In this document: one piece after another, positions 1 to 5,082 of the stretch
Numbering within the stretch: position 1 is the stretch's first letter
How the letters are laid out: every line of letters begins with the position of its first letter
Source: Bifidobacteriaceae bacterium
Lineage (GTDB): Bacteria > Actinomycetota > Actinomycetes > Actinomycetales > WQXJ01
Reading direction: 5' to 3'
Assembly (NCBI GenBank): GCA_031278665.1
Contig: JAITKC010000014.1
Span: 1-5,082 of the forward strand
Length of the DNA stretch: 5,082 nt
The notes under the pieces: generated by a model
Told to the model about the DNA's origin: nothing
Databases searched by the model: none
Seen by the model: the letters and a program-made list of their open reading frames with translations, nothing else
Translations under genes and position numbers: made by a program

Positions 1-834
1 GCCTATGACGGCGCCGGGTTTCACGGCTGGGCGGCGCAGGTGGGACAGCGGACCGTCCAGGGCGAACTCGAGCGCGCGCTTGAGCGGCTGATCCGCCGCC
101 CGGTGGCGGTGACCGTGGCCGGGCGAACCGACGCCGGCGTGCACGCTCGCGGCCAAGTCGCCCATCTCGACCTGGCCGAATCCGAATTGTCCCGCCTGGC
201 CGGGCGGTCCGACCCGCCGGCCAGCCCCGACCCGCCGGCCGGCGCCGCCCCGCTGGCCCGGCGTCTGAACGCGGTGTTGGCCGACGACGTCAGGGTGCTC
301 GGCGCCGCCTTAGTCGGGGACGGCTTCGACGCCCGCTTCTCGGCCCTGTGGCGGCGCTACCGATATCGCGTCGCGGACCGCGACGCCGAGCGCGACCCGC
401 TAGAGCGCGGCCGGACCTGGTGGACGCGGCCGCTCGACTCGGCGTCCATGGCCGCCGCCGCGCCGCCGCTGCTGGGTGAACACGACTTCGCGCCGTTTTG
501 CGTGCCGAGGCCGGGGGCCTCGACTATCCGTTCGCTGTTTGAGCTTGACGTCCGGCGGATCAATCCAGGGCGGATCGACATCTCGGTCAAGGCCGACGCC
601 TTCTGCCATCACATGGTTCGTTTCATAGTCGGCGCGCTGGCCGGCGTGGGCGCCGGGCGCCATGGGCCCGACTGGCCTGGCCAAGTGCTGGCCGGCGGGC
701 GGCGTCCGCCCGAAGTCCAACTCGCCCCCGCCCACGGGCTGACCCTGGAAGAAGTCGCCTACCCGTCCGACGATGCCGCCCAGGCCGCTCGAGCCGCCCG
801 CGCCCGCGCCCACCGCCAGCCCGGGCCGGTTTGA
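1..834 (+). CDS. truA: tRNA pseudouridine(38-40) synthase TruA, 5'-truncated by window edge
   Basis: TruA isomerises uridine to pseudouridine at positions 38-40 in the anticodon arm of many tRNAs in the cytoplasm. The frame is open from base 1 and ends at TGA 832-834, giving 277 visible codons. The visible protein begins AYDGAGFHGWAAQ, which matches the family's YDG..(Y/F)xGW opening, so roughly 5 to 20 codons are missing and GTG 40 is not the real start. The catalytic loop GRTDAGVHA is intact, with the nucleophile Asp at bases 130-132. RRYRY follows at 352-366. The FCHHMVR core motif of the second half lies at 601-621, followed by a glycine-rich GALAGVGAGR stretch. Near codons 61-83 there is a Pro/Ala-rich insertion relative to E. 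coli TruA, partly built from a 14-bp direct repeat. The C-terminus (GLTLEEVAYP plus an Ala/Arg-rich tail) is normal. The next gene is convergent, so truA is the last gene of its transcription unit. Family assignment is very secure. Confidence 0.97.
   Translation, partial: AYDGAGFHGWAAQVGQRTVQGELERALERLIRRPVAVTVAGRTDAGVHARGQVAHLDLAESELSRLAGRSDPPASPDPPAGAAPLARRLNAVLADDVRVLGAALVGDGFDARFSALWRRYRYRVADRDAERDPLERGRTWWTRPLDSASMAAAAPPLLGEHDFAPFCVPRPGASTIRSLFELDVRRINPGRIDISVKADAFCHHMVRFIVGALAGVGAGRHGPDWPGQVLAGGRRPPEVQLAPAHGLTLEEVAYPSDDAAQAARAARARAHRQPGPV
209..240 (+). repeat. 14-bp direct repeat inside truA (CCGACCCGCCGGCC x2)
   Basis: CCGACCCGCCGGCC occurs at 209-222 and again, exactly, at 227-240. 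It encodes the paired DPPA segments of the Pro/Ala-rich loop in TruA. The copies are 18 bp apart start to start, so the duplication keeps the frame. It most likely marks a small slippage-born expansion of a surface loop outside the catalytic core. Confidence 0.7.
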
Positions 835-850
835 GAACCACTGCGATCCG

Positions 851-896
851 GGCCGCCGCCGCGGCCGAACACAGGGCCTGGCCCGGTGTTCCGGGC
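851..896. terminator. Two tandem GC hairpins between convergent genes (candidate bidirectional terminator)
   Basis: The 79-bp gap between the truA stop and the stop of the opposing gene contains two perfect 6-bp inverted repeats, each with a 4-nt loop. The first is GGCCGC (851-856) / GCGGCC (861-866) with loop CGCC. The second is GCCCGG (881-886) / CCGGGC (891-896) with loop TGTT. Because they are palindromic they form on either transcript. Neither is followed by a T-tract, so classical intrinsic termination is not shown. Actinobacterial terminators without U-tracts have been proposed, and the convergent position fits. Chance hairpins are common at this GC content. Confidence 0.4.
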
Positions 897-913
897 GGGT
901 CGCGGGGCGAGGG

Positions 914-2308
914 TTAGGCGGCCGGGGGGTCGTTGGGACCGGGGGAGTCGAGGAAGGCGGCGATTTCGGCGTCGATGGCGGCGTCCGCCTCGAGGCGGGC
1001 GGCGCGGGCGTCCCAGAACGATTCGGGCTGATCCAATTCCTCGTGGCTGGGCAGGAGGTCGGGGTGGGACCAAATGGCGTCGCGTTCGCGCGGCCCGGCC
1101 CGGTCGGTGACCGATTGCCATAGCTGGGAGGCTTGCCGGGCGCGGCGGGGGCGCAACTCGAGTCCGACCAGGGTGGCGAGCATGTGCTCGGCCGGGCCGC
1201 CCTCGGCCCGGCGGCGCCGGGCCATCTCCCGCAGCGACCCCAGGTCCGGCAGGTTTTGGCGCAGCGCCTCTAAGACCACCACGTCCACCCAGCCCTCGAC
1301 CAGAGCCAGGGCGGTTTCGAGGCGGCGCAGCGACGAACGTTGGCGTTCGGTCAACATGGGGGCCAACAGCCCGGACGAGATCGCCTGGCGGAGCGAATCC
1401 GGGTCGCCCAAGTCGATCTCGGCGACCATTGTCTCCAAACGGTTCAGGTCGATTGTGATCTCCGAGGCATAGGCCTCGACCGCGCCGTGCAAATGGTCGA
1501 CCAGCCAGGGCACTCGCTTGAACAACCGGGCGTGGGCCGATTCGCGGGCGGCCAGAAAGATCCGGACCTCGGCCGGCGGCAGCTGGAGGTCGGCGGCGAA
1601 GGCGGCGGCCGCCTGCGGCACCATGGCGGTGGCGCCGGGTTCGACTAGCGGCAGGCCGGTGTCGGTGTAGCCGAACACCTCGCGCGACAGTTGCCCCAGA
1701 GCCAGGCCGAGTTGCAACCCGAACAGCGATCCGATCAGCGGCAGCACGCCCCTGGAGGCGTCGCGGGTCAGTTCGGCCGCGCCCGGATGCTCGCGGGCGT
1801 GCTGTTCCATCAGCCAAGTCATCGCTTTGGTCAAGGAGTTCGCCACCGGCGTGGTGAGCTGGCGCCAACGCGGCAGCGTCGCCTCGATCCAGTCGGCCGC
1901 CGACAGCGCCTTGGCTGGCATGGGCGCCGCCGAGAACTCGGTGGTTTGGTCTAGCCACAGGTCCGCGACCTTGAAGGCCTCGTCGACTTGGGTGGCCTGG
2001 CTGTCGGCCACCACCGGGTCGGCCCCTTTGGTCAACGAGGCTTTGCGGGCGGTGTCTTGGGCCAGTTCCCAGTTGATCGCGCCGTCGGGGGAGCCCGAGC
2101 GCAGCAGACTGGTCAGTTGGCCGATGACGCCGGCCACCCCCGTCCCGCTCTGATCCAGGCCGGCCGCCTCGAACAGGGCCGCCGGGTTGACCCCGGCGGT
2201 CCGGAAGGTTTCGAGCACCTCGTCGGCGCGCGGACCGAACCAGGTGCGGATCAACTCGACCAGTTCTGGCGGAAGGTCGCGCCCGTCGGCGCCGGGCTGT
2301 TCGGTCAT
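914..2308 (-). CDS. Zincin-like putative metalloprotease, DUF2342/PF10103 family (Rv3195-like)
   Basis: Predicted soluble protein of 464 residues, starting at ATG 2308-2306 and ending at TAA 916-914. The ATG is chosen because AGGGGGAG lies just upstream; the in-frame TTG at 2353 would add 15 residues and collide with the divergent start. I recognise the family from its C-terminal half: RESAHARLF (255-263) followed by VPWL, a helical stretch with LALVEGWVDVVVLEA (334-348), VGLELRPRR (381-389), and RDAIWSHPDLLPS (409-421). These are signatures of actinobacterial 'zinc-dependent metalloprotease' or 'F420-biosynthesis-associated' annotations. The zinc motif expected as HEXXH reads R255-E-S-A-H259, so the first histidine ligand is Arg. 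E338 in VEGW would be the candidate third ligand. I see no signal peptide. A hydrophobic helix at about 188-206 is more likely core than membrane. Its divergent pairing with the PDZ protease gene is also found in mycobacteria. No substrate is known and catalysis is unproven. Confidence 0.85.
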   Translation of the reverse strand: MTEQPGADGRDLPPELVELIRTWFGPRADEVLETFRTAGVNPAALFEAAGLDQSGTGVAGVIGQLTSLLRSGSPDGAINWELAQDTARKASLTKGADPVVADSQATQVDEAFKVADLWLDQTTEFSAAPMPAKALSAADWIEATLPRWRQLTTPVANSLTKAMTWLMEQHAREHPGAAELTRDASRGVLPLIGSLFGLQLGLALGQLSREVFGYTDTGLPLVEPGATAMVPQAAAAFAADLQLPPAEVRIFLAARESAHARLFKRVPWLVDHLHGAVEAYASEITIDLNRLETMVAEIDLGDPDSLRQAISSGLLAPMLTERQRSSLRRLETALALVEGWVDVVVLEALRQNLPDLGSLREMARRRRAEGGPAEHMLATLVGLELRPRRARQASQLWQSVTDRAGPRERDAIWSHPDLLPSHEELDQPESFWDARAARLEADAAIDAEIAAFLDSPGPNDPPAA

Positions 2309-2352
2309 GGCTCCCCCTGTCGGTTGGTTCAACGGTAGCAACCTGTAAGACA
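2309..2352. promoter_or_regulatory. Divergent intergenic region, presumed back-to-back promoters
   Basis: Only 44 bp separate the two divergent start codons, so at least one promoter probably extends into a coding region. On the plus strand a weak pair, TTGGTT (2324-2329) and TAAGAC (2346-2351) with a 16-nt spacer, can be drawn. It would start transcription just past ATG 2353, near GTG 2362, giving a leaderless or near-leaderless mRNA. On the minus strand TACCGT, just before the ribosome-binding site, has the TAnnnT shape of a -10 but no convincing -35 partner. Neither promoter is secure. Confidence 0.3.
2311..2318 (-). promoter_or_regulatory. Shine-Dalgarno for the DUF2342 gene
   Basis: On the minus strand AGGGGGAG sits 2 nt before ATG 2308. 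The purine run is strong but unusually close to the start codon if its last base is counted; the G5 core is 4 nt from the ATG. It is the best ribosome-binding match upstream of any start in this gene and decides in favour of the 464-residue form. Confidence 0.6.
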
Positions 2353-3651
2353 ATGTTGGGCGTGACCGCCGCCGACCCGCCCGCCCCGGGCCCGAACCAG
2401 CCCCGTGACCATGCCCCGGGCGCCGCGCCCGCCTTCGCGCCGCCAGGCTGGGCGCCCCGCCAGCTGCCGGACCAGATGCCGGACCAGCTGCCGGACCAGC
2501 TGCCGGACCAGATGCCGGACCAGCTGCCGGACCAGATGCCGGACCAGGGGTTCGCCCAGCAGCCCGCCTTCCCGCCGCCGGAGGATCGGCCGGCCGGGCG
2601 GCGCCGGCCGGAGCCTCGAATGGTCAGCCTGGCGGTCGGATTAGGCGTCACATTGGCGGCCGGCGCCGTGCTGTTTTCGCTGCCCGTGCCCTATTTGGTG
2701 GAGACGCCCGGTCCCACAGTCGACACCTTGGGCAGCCAAGACGGCAAAGAACTGATCCAGATAGACCAGGAGCCGACTCACCAGGTCACCGGCCAACTGC
2801 GGCTGACGACAGTCGGCGCGATCGGCTCCAACCCCGGATCGCTCGACTTGTTCAACCTGGTGGAAGGTTATTTCGACGGCGACGACGCGGTGGTGCCATA
2901 TGACTTGATCTACCCGCGCCACACCACCGCCGAAGAGCGCGAGGCGCAGTCGGCGGCCGAGATGACGTCCTCCCAGGACGCCGCCGTCGCCGCGGCCTTG
3001 GAGCACCTCGGGATGCCGGTCGGAGTCGAAGTGGTTGAGCCGCAGACGGCGGCCGCCAAAGCCGTGTTCGCCGCCGGCGACGAACTGACTTCGATCAACG
3101 GCCAGCCGATCAACGGATTCGCCTCGCTGAAAGCGATCCTGGGCGGAATCGAGGCGGGCGGCCCGGTCGAGGTCGGGCTGATTCGAGACGGCCGGGCGGA
3201 GTCGGTCACAGCCGAAACCAGCCCAGACGGGGAAGGCGGGGCGCTACTCGGCGTGACGGTCACGTTCAAGTCCCCGGTCAAAATCGAGTTCGGCGTCGAG
3301 GACATCGGCGGGCCCAGCGCCGGCTCGATGTTCGCCCTCGGGATAATCGCCAAACTGGGCCCGTCGGACCTGGCTGGCGGGCGCGTCATCGCCGGGACCG
3401 GGACCGTCGACGCCGAAGGGGTGATCGGCGGCATCGGCGGCATTCGCCAAAAGATGATCGGCGCCAAACGCGACGGCGCCGAGGTGTTCCTGGCCCCGGC
3501 CGCCAACTGCGCCGAGGTGGTGGGCAACGAACCGCCCGGTTTGCAGGTCGTCAAGGTTGCGTCGTTGGACGATGCCGTGGACGCGCTCGACGCTCTTCGC
3601 GCCGGATCGCAGGCCGACCTGCCGGTCTGCTCCCAGGCCGACGCGGGCTGA
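2353..3651 (+). CDS. Membrane-anchored PDZ and Lon-type (S16) protease-domain protein, YlbL/Rv3194c-like
   Basis: Predicted 432-residue single-pass membrane protein, ATG 2353 to TGA 3649. Domains in order: a Pro/Gln-rich N-terminal tail (1-82) containing seven (L/M)PDQ repeats (38-65); a basic stretch RRRPEPR (83-89); one membrane helix (about 90-110); VPYLVETPGPTVDTLG (112-127), typical of this family just outside the membrane; a PDZ domain (about 218-290) with GDELTSINGQPI; and a Lon-type proteolytic domain (about 305-412). The serine-lysine dyad is visible: Ser322 in GGPSAG (codon 3316-3318) and Lys367 in GGIRQKM (codon 3451-3453), 45 residues apart as expected for S16 peptidases. Basic residues before the helix imply an inside N-terminus and an external protease. 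Cys386 and Cys426 could form a disulfide. No good ribosome-binding site precedes ATG 2353; GTG 2362 is an alternative start. ATG 2620 would remove the tail but leave a helix starting at residue 1. Substrate unknown. Confidence 0.9.
   Translation: MLGVTAADPPAPGPNQPRDHAPGAAPAFAPPGWAPRQLPDQMPDQLPDQLPDQMPDQLPDQMPDQGFAQQPAFPPPEDRPAGRRRPEPRMVSLAVGLGVTLAAGAVLFSLPVPYLVETPGPTVDTLGSQDGKELIQIDQEPTHQVTGQLRLTTVGAIGSNPGSLDLFNLVEGYFDGDDAVVPYDLIYPRHTTAEEREAQSAAEMTSSQDAAVAAALEHLGMPVGVEVVEPQTAAAKAVFAAGDELTSINGQPINGFASLKAILGGIEAGGPVEVGLIRDGRAESVTAETSPDGEGGALLGVTVTFKSPVKIEFGVEDIGGPSAGSMFALGIIAKLGPSDLAGGRVIAGTGTVDAEGVIGGIGGIRQKMIGAKRDGAEVFLAPAANCAEVVGNEPPGLQVVKVASLDDAVDALDALRAGSQADLPVCSQADAG
2464..2547 (+). repeat. 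Coding minisatellite, 7 tandem 12-bp units encoding (L/M)PDQ
   Basis: Seven head-to-tail 12-bp units, CTGCCGGACCAG or ATGCCGGACCAG, differ only at the first base (C or A). The order is L-M-L-L-M-L-M, so 2464-2499 (LML) is duplicated exactly as 2500-2535, followed by one more M unit. The unit is a multiple of three, so gain or loss of copies changes protein length without frameshift. It lies in the predicted cytoplasmic tail of the PDZ/S16 protein, before the membrane helix. Confidence 0.97.
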
Positions 3652-3654
3652 GGG

Positions 3655-3687
3655 CGCGCCGCCGGCGCGAACCAATCCGGCGGTTTT
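3655..3687 (+). terminator. Terminator-like hairpin with TTTT after the PDZ protease gene, with alternative pairing
   Basis: CCGCCGG (3659-3665) pairs perfectly with CCGGCGG (3677-3683) across an 11-nt loop and is followed directly by TTTT (3684-3687). This is the most terminator-like element in the window, starting 8 nt after the stop codon. A competing 6-bp hairpin, CGCGCC (3655-3660) / GGCGCG (3664-3669) with loop GCC, uses the same left arm and would disrupt it. The short T-tract and wide loop make termination partial at best, which would suit reduced read-through into the downstream membrane gene. Confidence 0.45.
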
Positions 3688-3716
3688 GGGCGCGGGCGTC
3701 ATCTCTTGCCGCCGGC
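3658..3716 (+). repeat. 9-bp direct repeat GCCGCCGGC flanking the leader of the UPF0182 gene
   Basis: GCCGCCGGC occurs at 3658-3666 and 3708-3716. Both copies contain CCGCCGG, and each can pair with the single CCGGCGG at 3677-3683 that lies between them. The second copy ends 19 nt before the GTG start of the UPF0182 gene. This creates mutually exclusive RNA pairings: copy 1 with the middle arm makes the terminator-like hairpin, and copy 2 with the middle arm would release it. Confidence 0.4.
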
Positions 3717-3735
3717 ATGTGTTTGGATTGACGGT

Positions 3736-5082
3736 GTGTTCTCGCTAAACCTGCCGCCACGTCCGCCTCGACCGCCTAGCGAACCCGCCCGACCGCGCAA
3801 ACCGCTGTCGCGTTCGCCATTGGCCTGGACCGTGTTCGCCTTGTTGGTCTTAATCGTGGCCCTGGTCGCGGCCTCGCAATTGATGACCGAGGTGCTGTGG
3901 TTCGAACAGGTCGGATTCCTGAACGTGTTCGCAACCCAATGGGTCACCCGGATTGTCCTATTCGCCGTCGCGGCGGTGGTGATGGCCGTCGTGGTCTGGG
4001 TGTCGATGTGGGTGGCCTACCGGATGCGGCCGGTGTACCTCCCGGACAGCGACTCCGACCAGGTGGTCGGCCGCTACCGGGCCCAATTCGAGCCGGTTCG
4101 CCGGCCGGCGATGATTCTGGTGCCGGTGTTGGTGGGGTTGTTCGCGGCCGGCAACGCCGCCGCCCAATGGGAACAGGTGCTGTTGGCGCTCAATTCGGAG
4201 TCATTCGGCCAAAACGACCCGCAATTCGGGCTGGACTGGGCGTTCTACGCCTTCCAATTGCCGGCCATTCGCTTCGCCGTGTCGTTCCTGATGGGCGCGC
4301 TGGTGCTGGGCTTGTTGGCGGCGGTCGTGATGAATTACCTCTACGGCGGCATCCGGGCCGGGTTCGGCGGGCCGAAAGGCGGGCTGACCAAAGCCGCCCG
4401 CGTCCAACTCGGCCTGACCGCGGCGGCGCTCAGCCTGATCGTCGCGGTGCAGTATTTCCTCGACCGCTATTCGATGCTCACCGCGACCTCCGGGACCTGG
4501 GACGGCGCCTTGTACACGGATGTGCACGCCAACATGCCCGCCAAGCTGATCATGGCCGGCATCGCGGTGTTCGTCGCGGCGCTGTTCGTGGTCGCGGCCT
4601 GGAAGGGCGACTGGAAACTGCCGGCCACCGGCCTGGGCCTGATGGTGCTTTCGGCGGTGGTGGTGGGCTGGGCCTATCCGGCTTTGATCCAACAGTTTTC
4701 GGTCAAACCGTCGATGAAGGACAAGGAGTCGGCCTACATCCAGCACAACATCGACGCCACGCGGACGGCCTTCGACTTGGAGGACGTCGAAATCACGTCC
4801 TATTCGGCCAAGACCGACGCCGAACCGGGCGCGTTGCGCGAAGACGCCGATTCGACCGCTTCGATCCGGCTGCTCGACCCGACTGTGGTCAGCCCCACTT
4901 TCCGGCAGAAAGAGCAGAACAAGCAGTACTACGACTTCCCCTCGGTGCTGTCGGTCGACCGCTACGACGTCGCCGGCGAGAAGCGCGACACGGTCATCGC
5001 CGTGCGCGACCTCAAACTCGAGGGCGTGGTCGGGGCCAGCGCCAACTGGGTCAACCTGCACACCGTGTACACCCACGGCTAC
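3736..5082 (+). CDS. UPF0182 family integral membrane protein, 3'-truncated by window edge
   Basis: The frame starts at GTG 3736 and stays open to the last base, giving 449 visible codons; family members are usually about 900-1000 residues, so roughly half is present. A Pro/Arg-rich cytoplasmic tail (1-28) precedes seven predicted membrane segments, at about 29-50, 70-94, 124-143, 176-200, 220-241, 270-289 and 297-318. A large extracytoplasmic domain then begins. Family hallmarks in order: LWFEQVGF (54-61), FGQNDPQFGLDWAFYAFQLP (157-176), QYFLDRYSML (239-248), YTDVHANMPAKLI (260-272), AYIQHNIDATR (333-343), LLDPTVVSPTF, YYDFPSVLSVDRY, and WVNLHTVYTHGY at the edge. GTG 3736 has only a weak GGA (3725-3727) eight bases upstream; I see no better in-frame start. 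It is the Rv3193c counterpart, 84 bp after the PDZ protease gene and probably co-transcribed at least in part. Biochemical function is unknown. Confidence 0.93.
   Translation, partial: MFSLNLPPRPPRPPSEPARPRKPLSRSPLAWTVFALLVLIVALVAASQLMTEVLWFEQVGFLNVFATQWVTRIVLFAVAAVVMAVVVWVSMWVAYRMRPVYLPDSDSDQVVGRYRAQFEPVRRPAMILVPVLVGLFAAGNAAAQWEQVLLALNSESFGQNDPQFGLDWAFYAFQLPAIRFAVSFLMGALVLGLLAAVVMNYLYGGIRAGFGGPKGGLTKAARVQLGLTAAALSLIVAVQYFLDRYSMLTATSGTWDGALYTDVHANMPAKLIMAGIAVFVAALFVVAAWKGDWKLPATGLGLMVLSAVVVGWAYPALIQQFSVKPSMKDKESAYIQHNIDATRTAFDLEDVEITSYSAKTDAEPGALREDADSTASIRLLDPTVVSPTFRQKEQNKQYYDFPSVLSVDRYDVAGEKRDTVIAVRDLKLEGVVGASANWVNLHTVYTHGY

Noticed and set aside
40..42. GTG 40 as the truA start
   Set aside because: The codons upstream encode conserved TruA residues (YDG...GW), so the gene clearly begins before the window.
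2306..2353. TTG 2353 (minus strand) as the start of the zincin-like gene, adding 15 residues
   Set aside because: The extension lacks a ribosome-binding site, overlaps the divergent start codon, and would translate the strong AGGGGGAG that precedes ATG 2308.
2464..2547. CRISPR array or regulatory iteron at the 12-bp repeats
   Set aside because: The units are directly adjacent with no spacers, stay in frame within a coding sequence, and vary only at one codon position, so a coding minisatellite is the simpler reading.
759..2651. A 630-codon minus-strand open frame spanning the truA end, the whole zincin-like gene and the PDZ gene start
   Set aside because: It overlaps three well-supported genes, is mostly Arg/Gly/Pro low-complexity, has no recognisable domain, and its WSG(S/I) repeat is just the antisense of the 12-bp minisatellite. 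Long spurious frames are expected at this GC content.
3699..3947. Minus-strand 82-codon open frame over the start of the UPF0182 gene
   Set aside because: No recognisable domain; it lies antisense to the conserved N-terminal membrane segments of UPF0182.
4201..5076. A 291-codon minus-strand open frame opposite the UPF0182 gene
   Set aside because: It is His/Arg/Gly-rich without any family motif, and the plus-strand frame carries many UPF0182 signatures over the same bases.

Overview
The window comes from a high-GC genome with strong G/C preference at third codon positions. Protein families and gene order point to an actinobacterium. The strongest sign is a divergent block that, from memory, matches Mycobacterium tuberculosis Rv3195 / Rv3194c-Rv3193c: a zincin-like DUF2342 protein facing away from a YlbL-like PDZ/Lon-type protease and a UPF0182 membrane protein. 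Genus cannot be set from the sequence alone.

Layout: (1) 1-834, + strand, is the body of truA (tRNA pseudouridine38-40 synthase); its first codons lie before the window. (2) 835-913 is a short convergent gap with two perfect GC-rich hairpins back to back. (3) 914-2308, - strand, is a complete zincin-like protein (PF10103/DUF2342 type) in which the usual HEXXH zinc motif reads RESAH. (4) 2309-2352 is a 44-bp divergent intergenic region that must hold the control signals for genes on both sides. (5) 2353-3651, + strand, is a membrane-anchored PDZ plus Lon-type (S16) protease-domain protein with an intact Ser322/Lys367 dyad. Its N-terminal tail carries seven exact-length 12-bp repeats encoding (L/M)PDQ. 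(6) 3652-3735 holds a terminator-like hairpin with a TTTT tract and two alternative pairings, resembling an attenuator. (7) 3736-5082, + strand, is the first 449 codons of a UPF0182 protein, with seven predicted membrane segments followed by the start of a large extracytoplasmic domain; it runs off the right edge.

How the genes may work together: truA is tRNA-modification housekeeping and is probably unrelated to the rest. The other three form a conserved but poorly understood actinobacterial neighbourhood. Two are envelope proteins whose large domains are predicted to lie outside the membrane, and the third is a soluble zincin-fold protein transcribed divergently. A joint role in envelope proteostasis is an inference only.

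I see no mobile element, CRISPR array, tRNA, rRNA or phage gene. Most of the window is ordinary core-genome content. The items worth a second look are the coding minisatellite, the altered metalloprotease motif and the attenuator-like leader of the UPF0182 gene.
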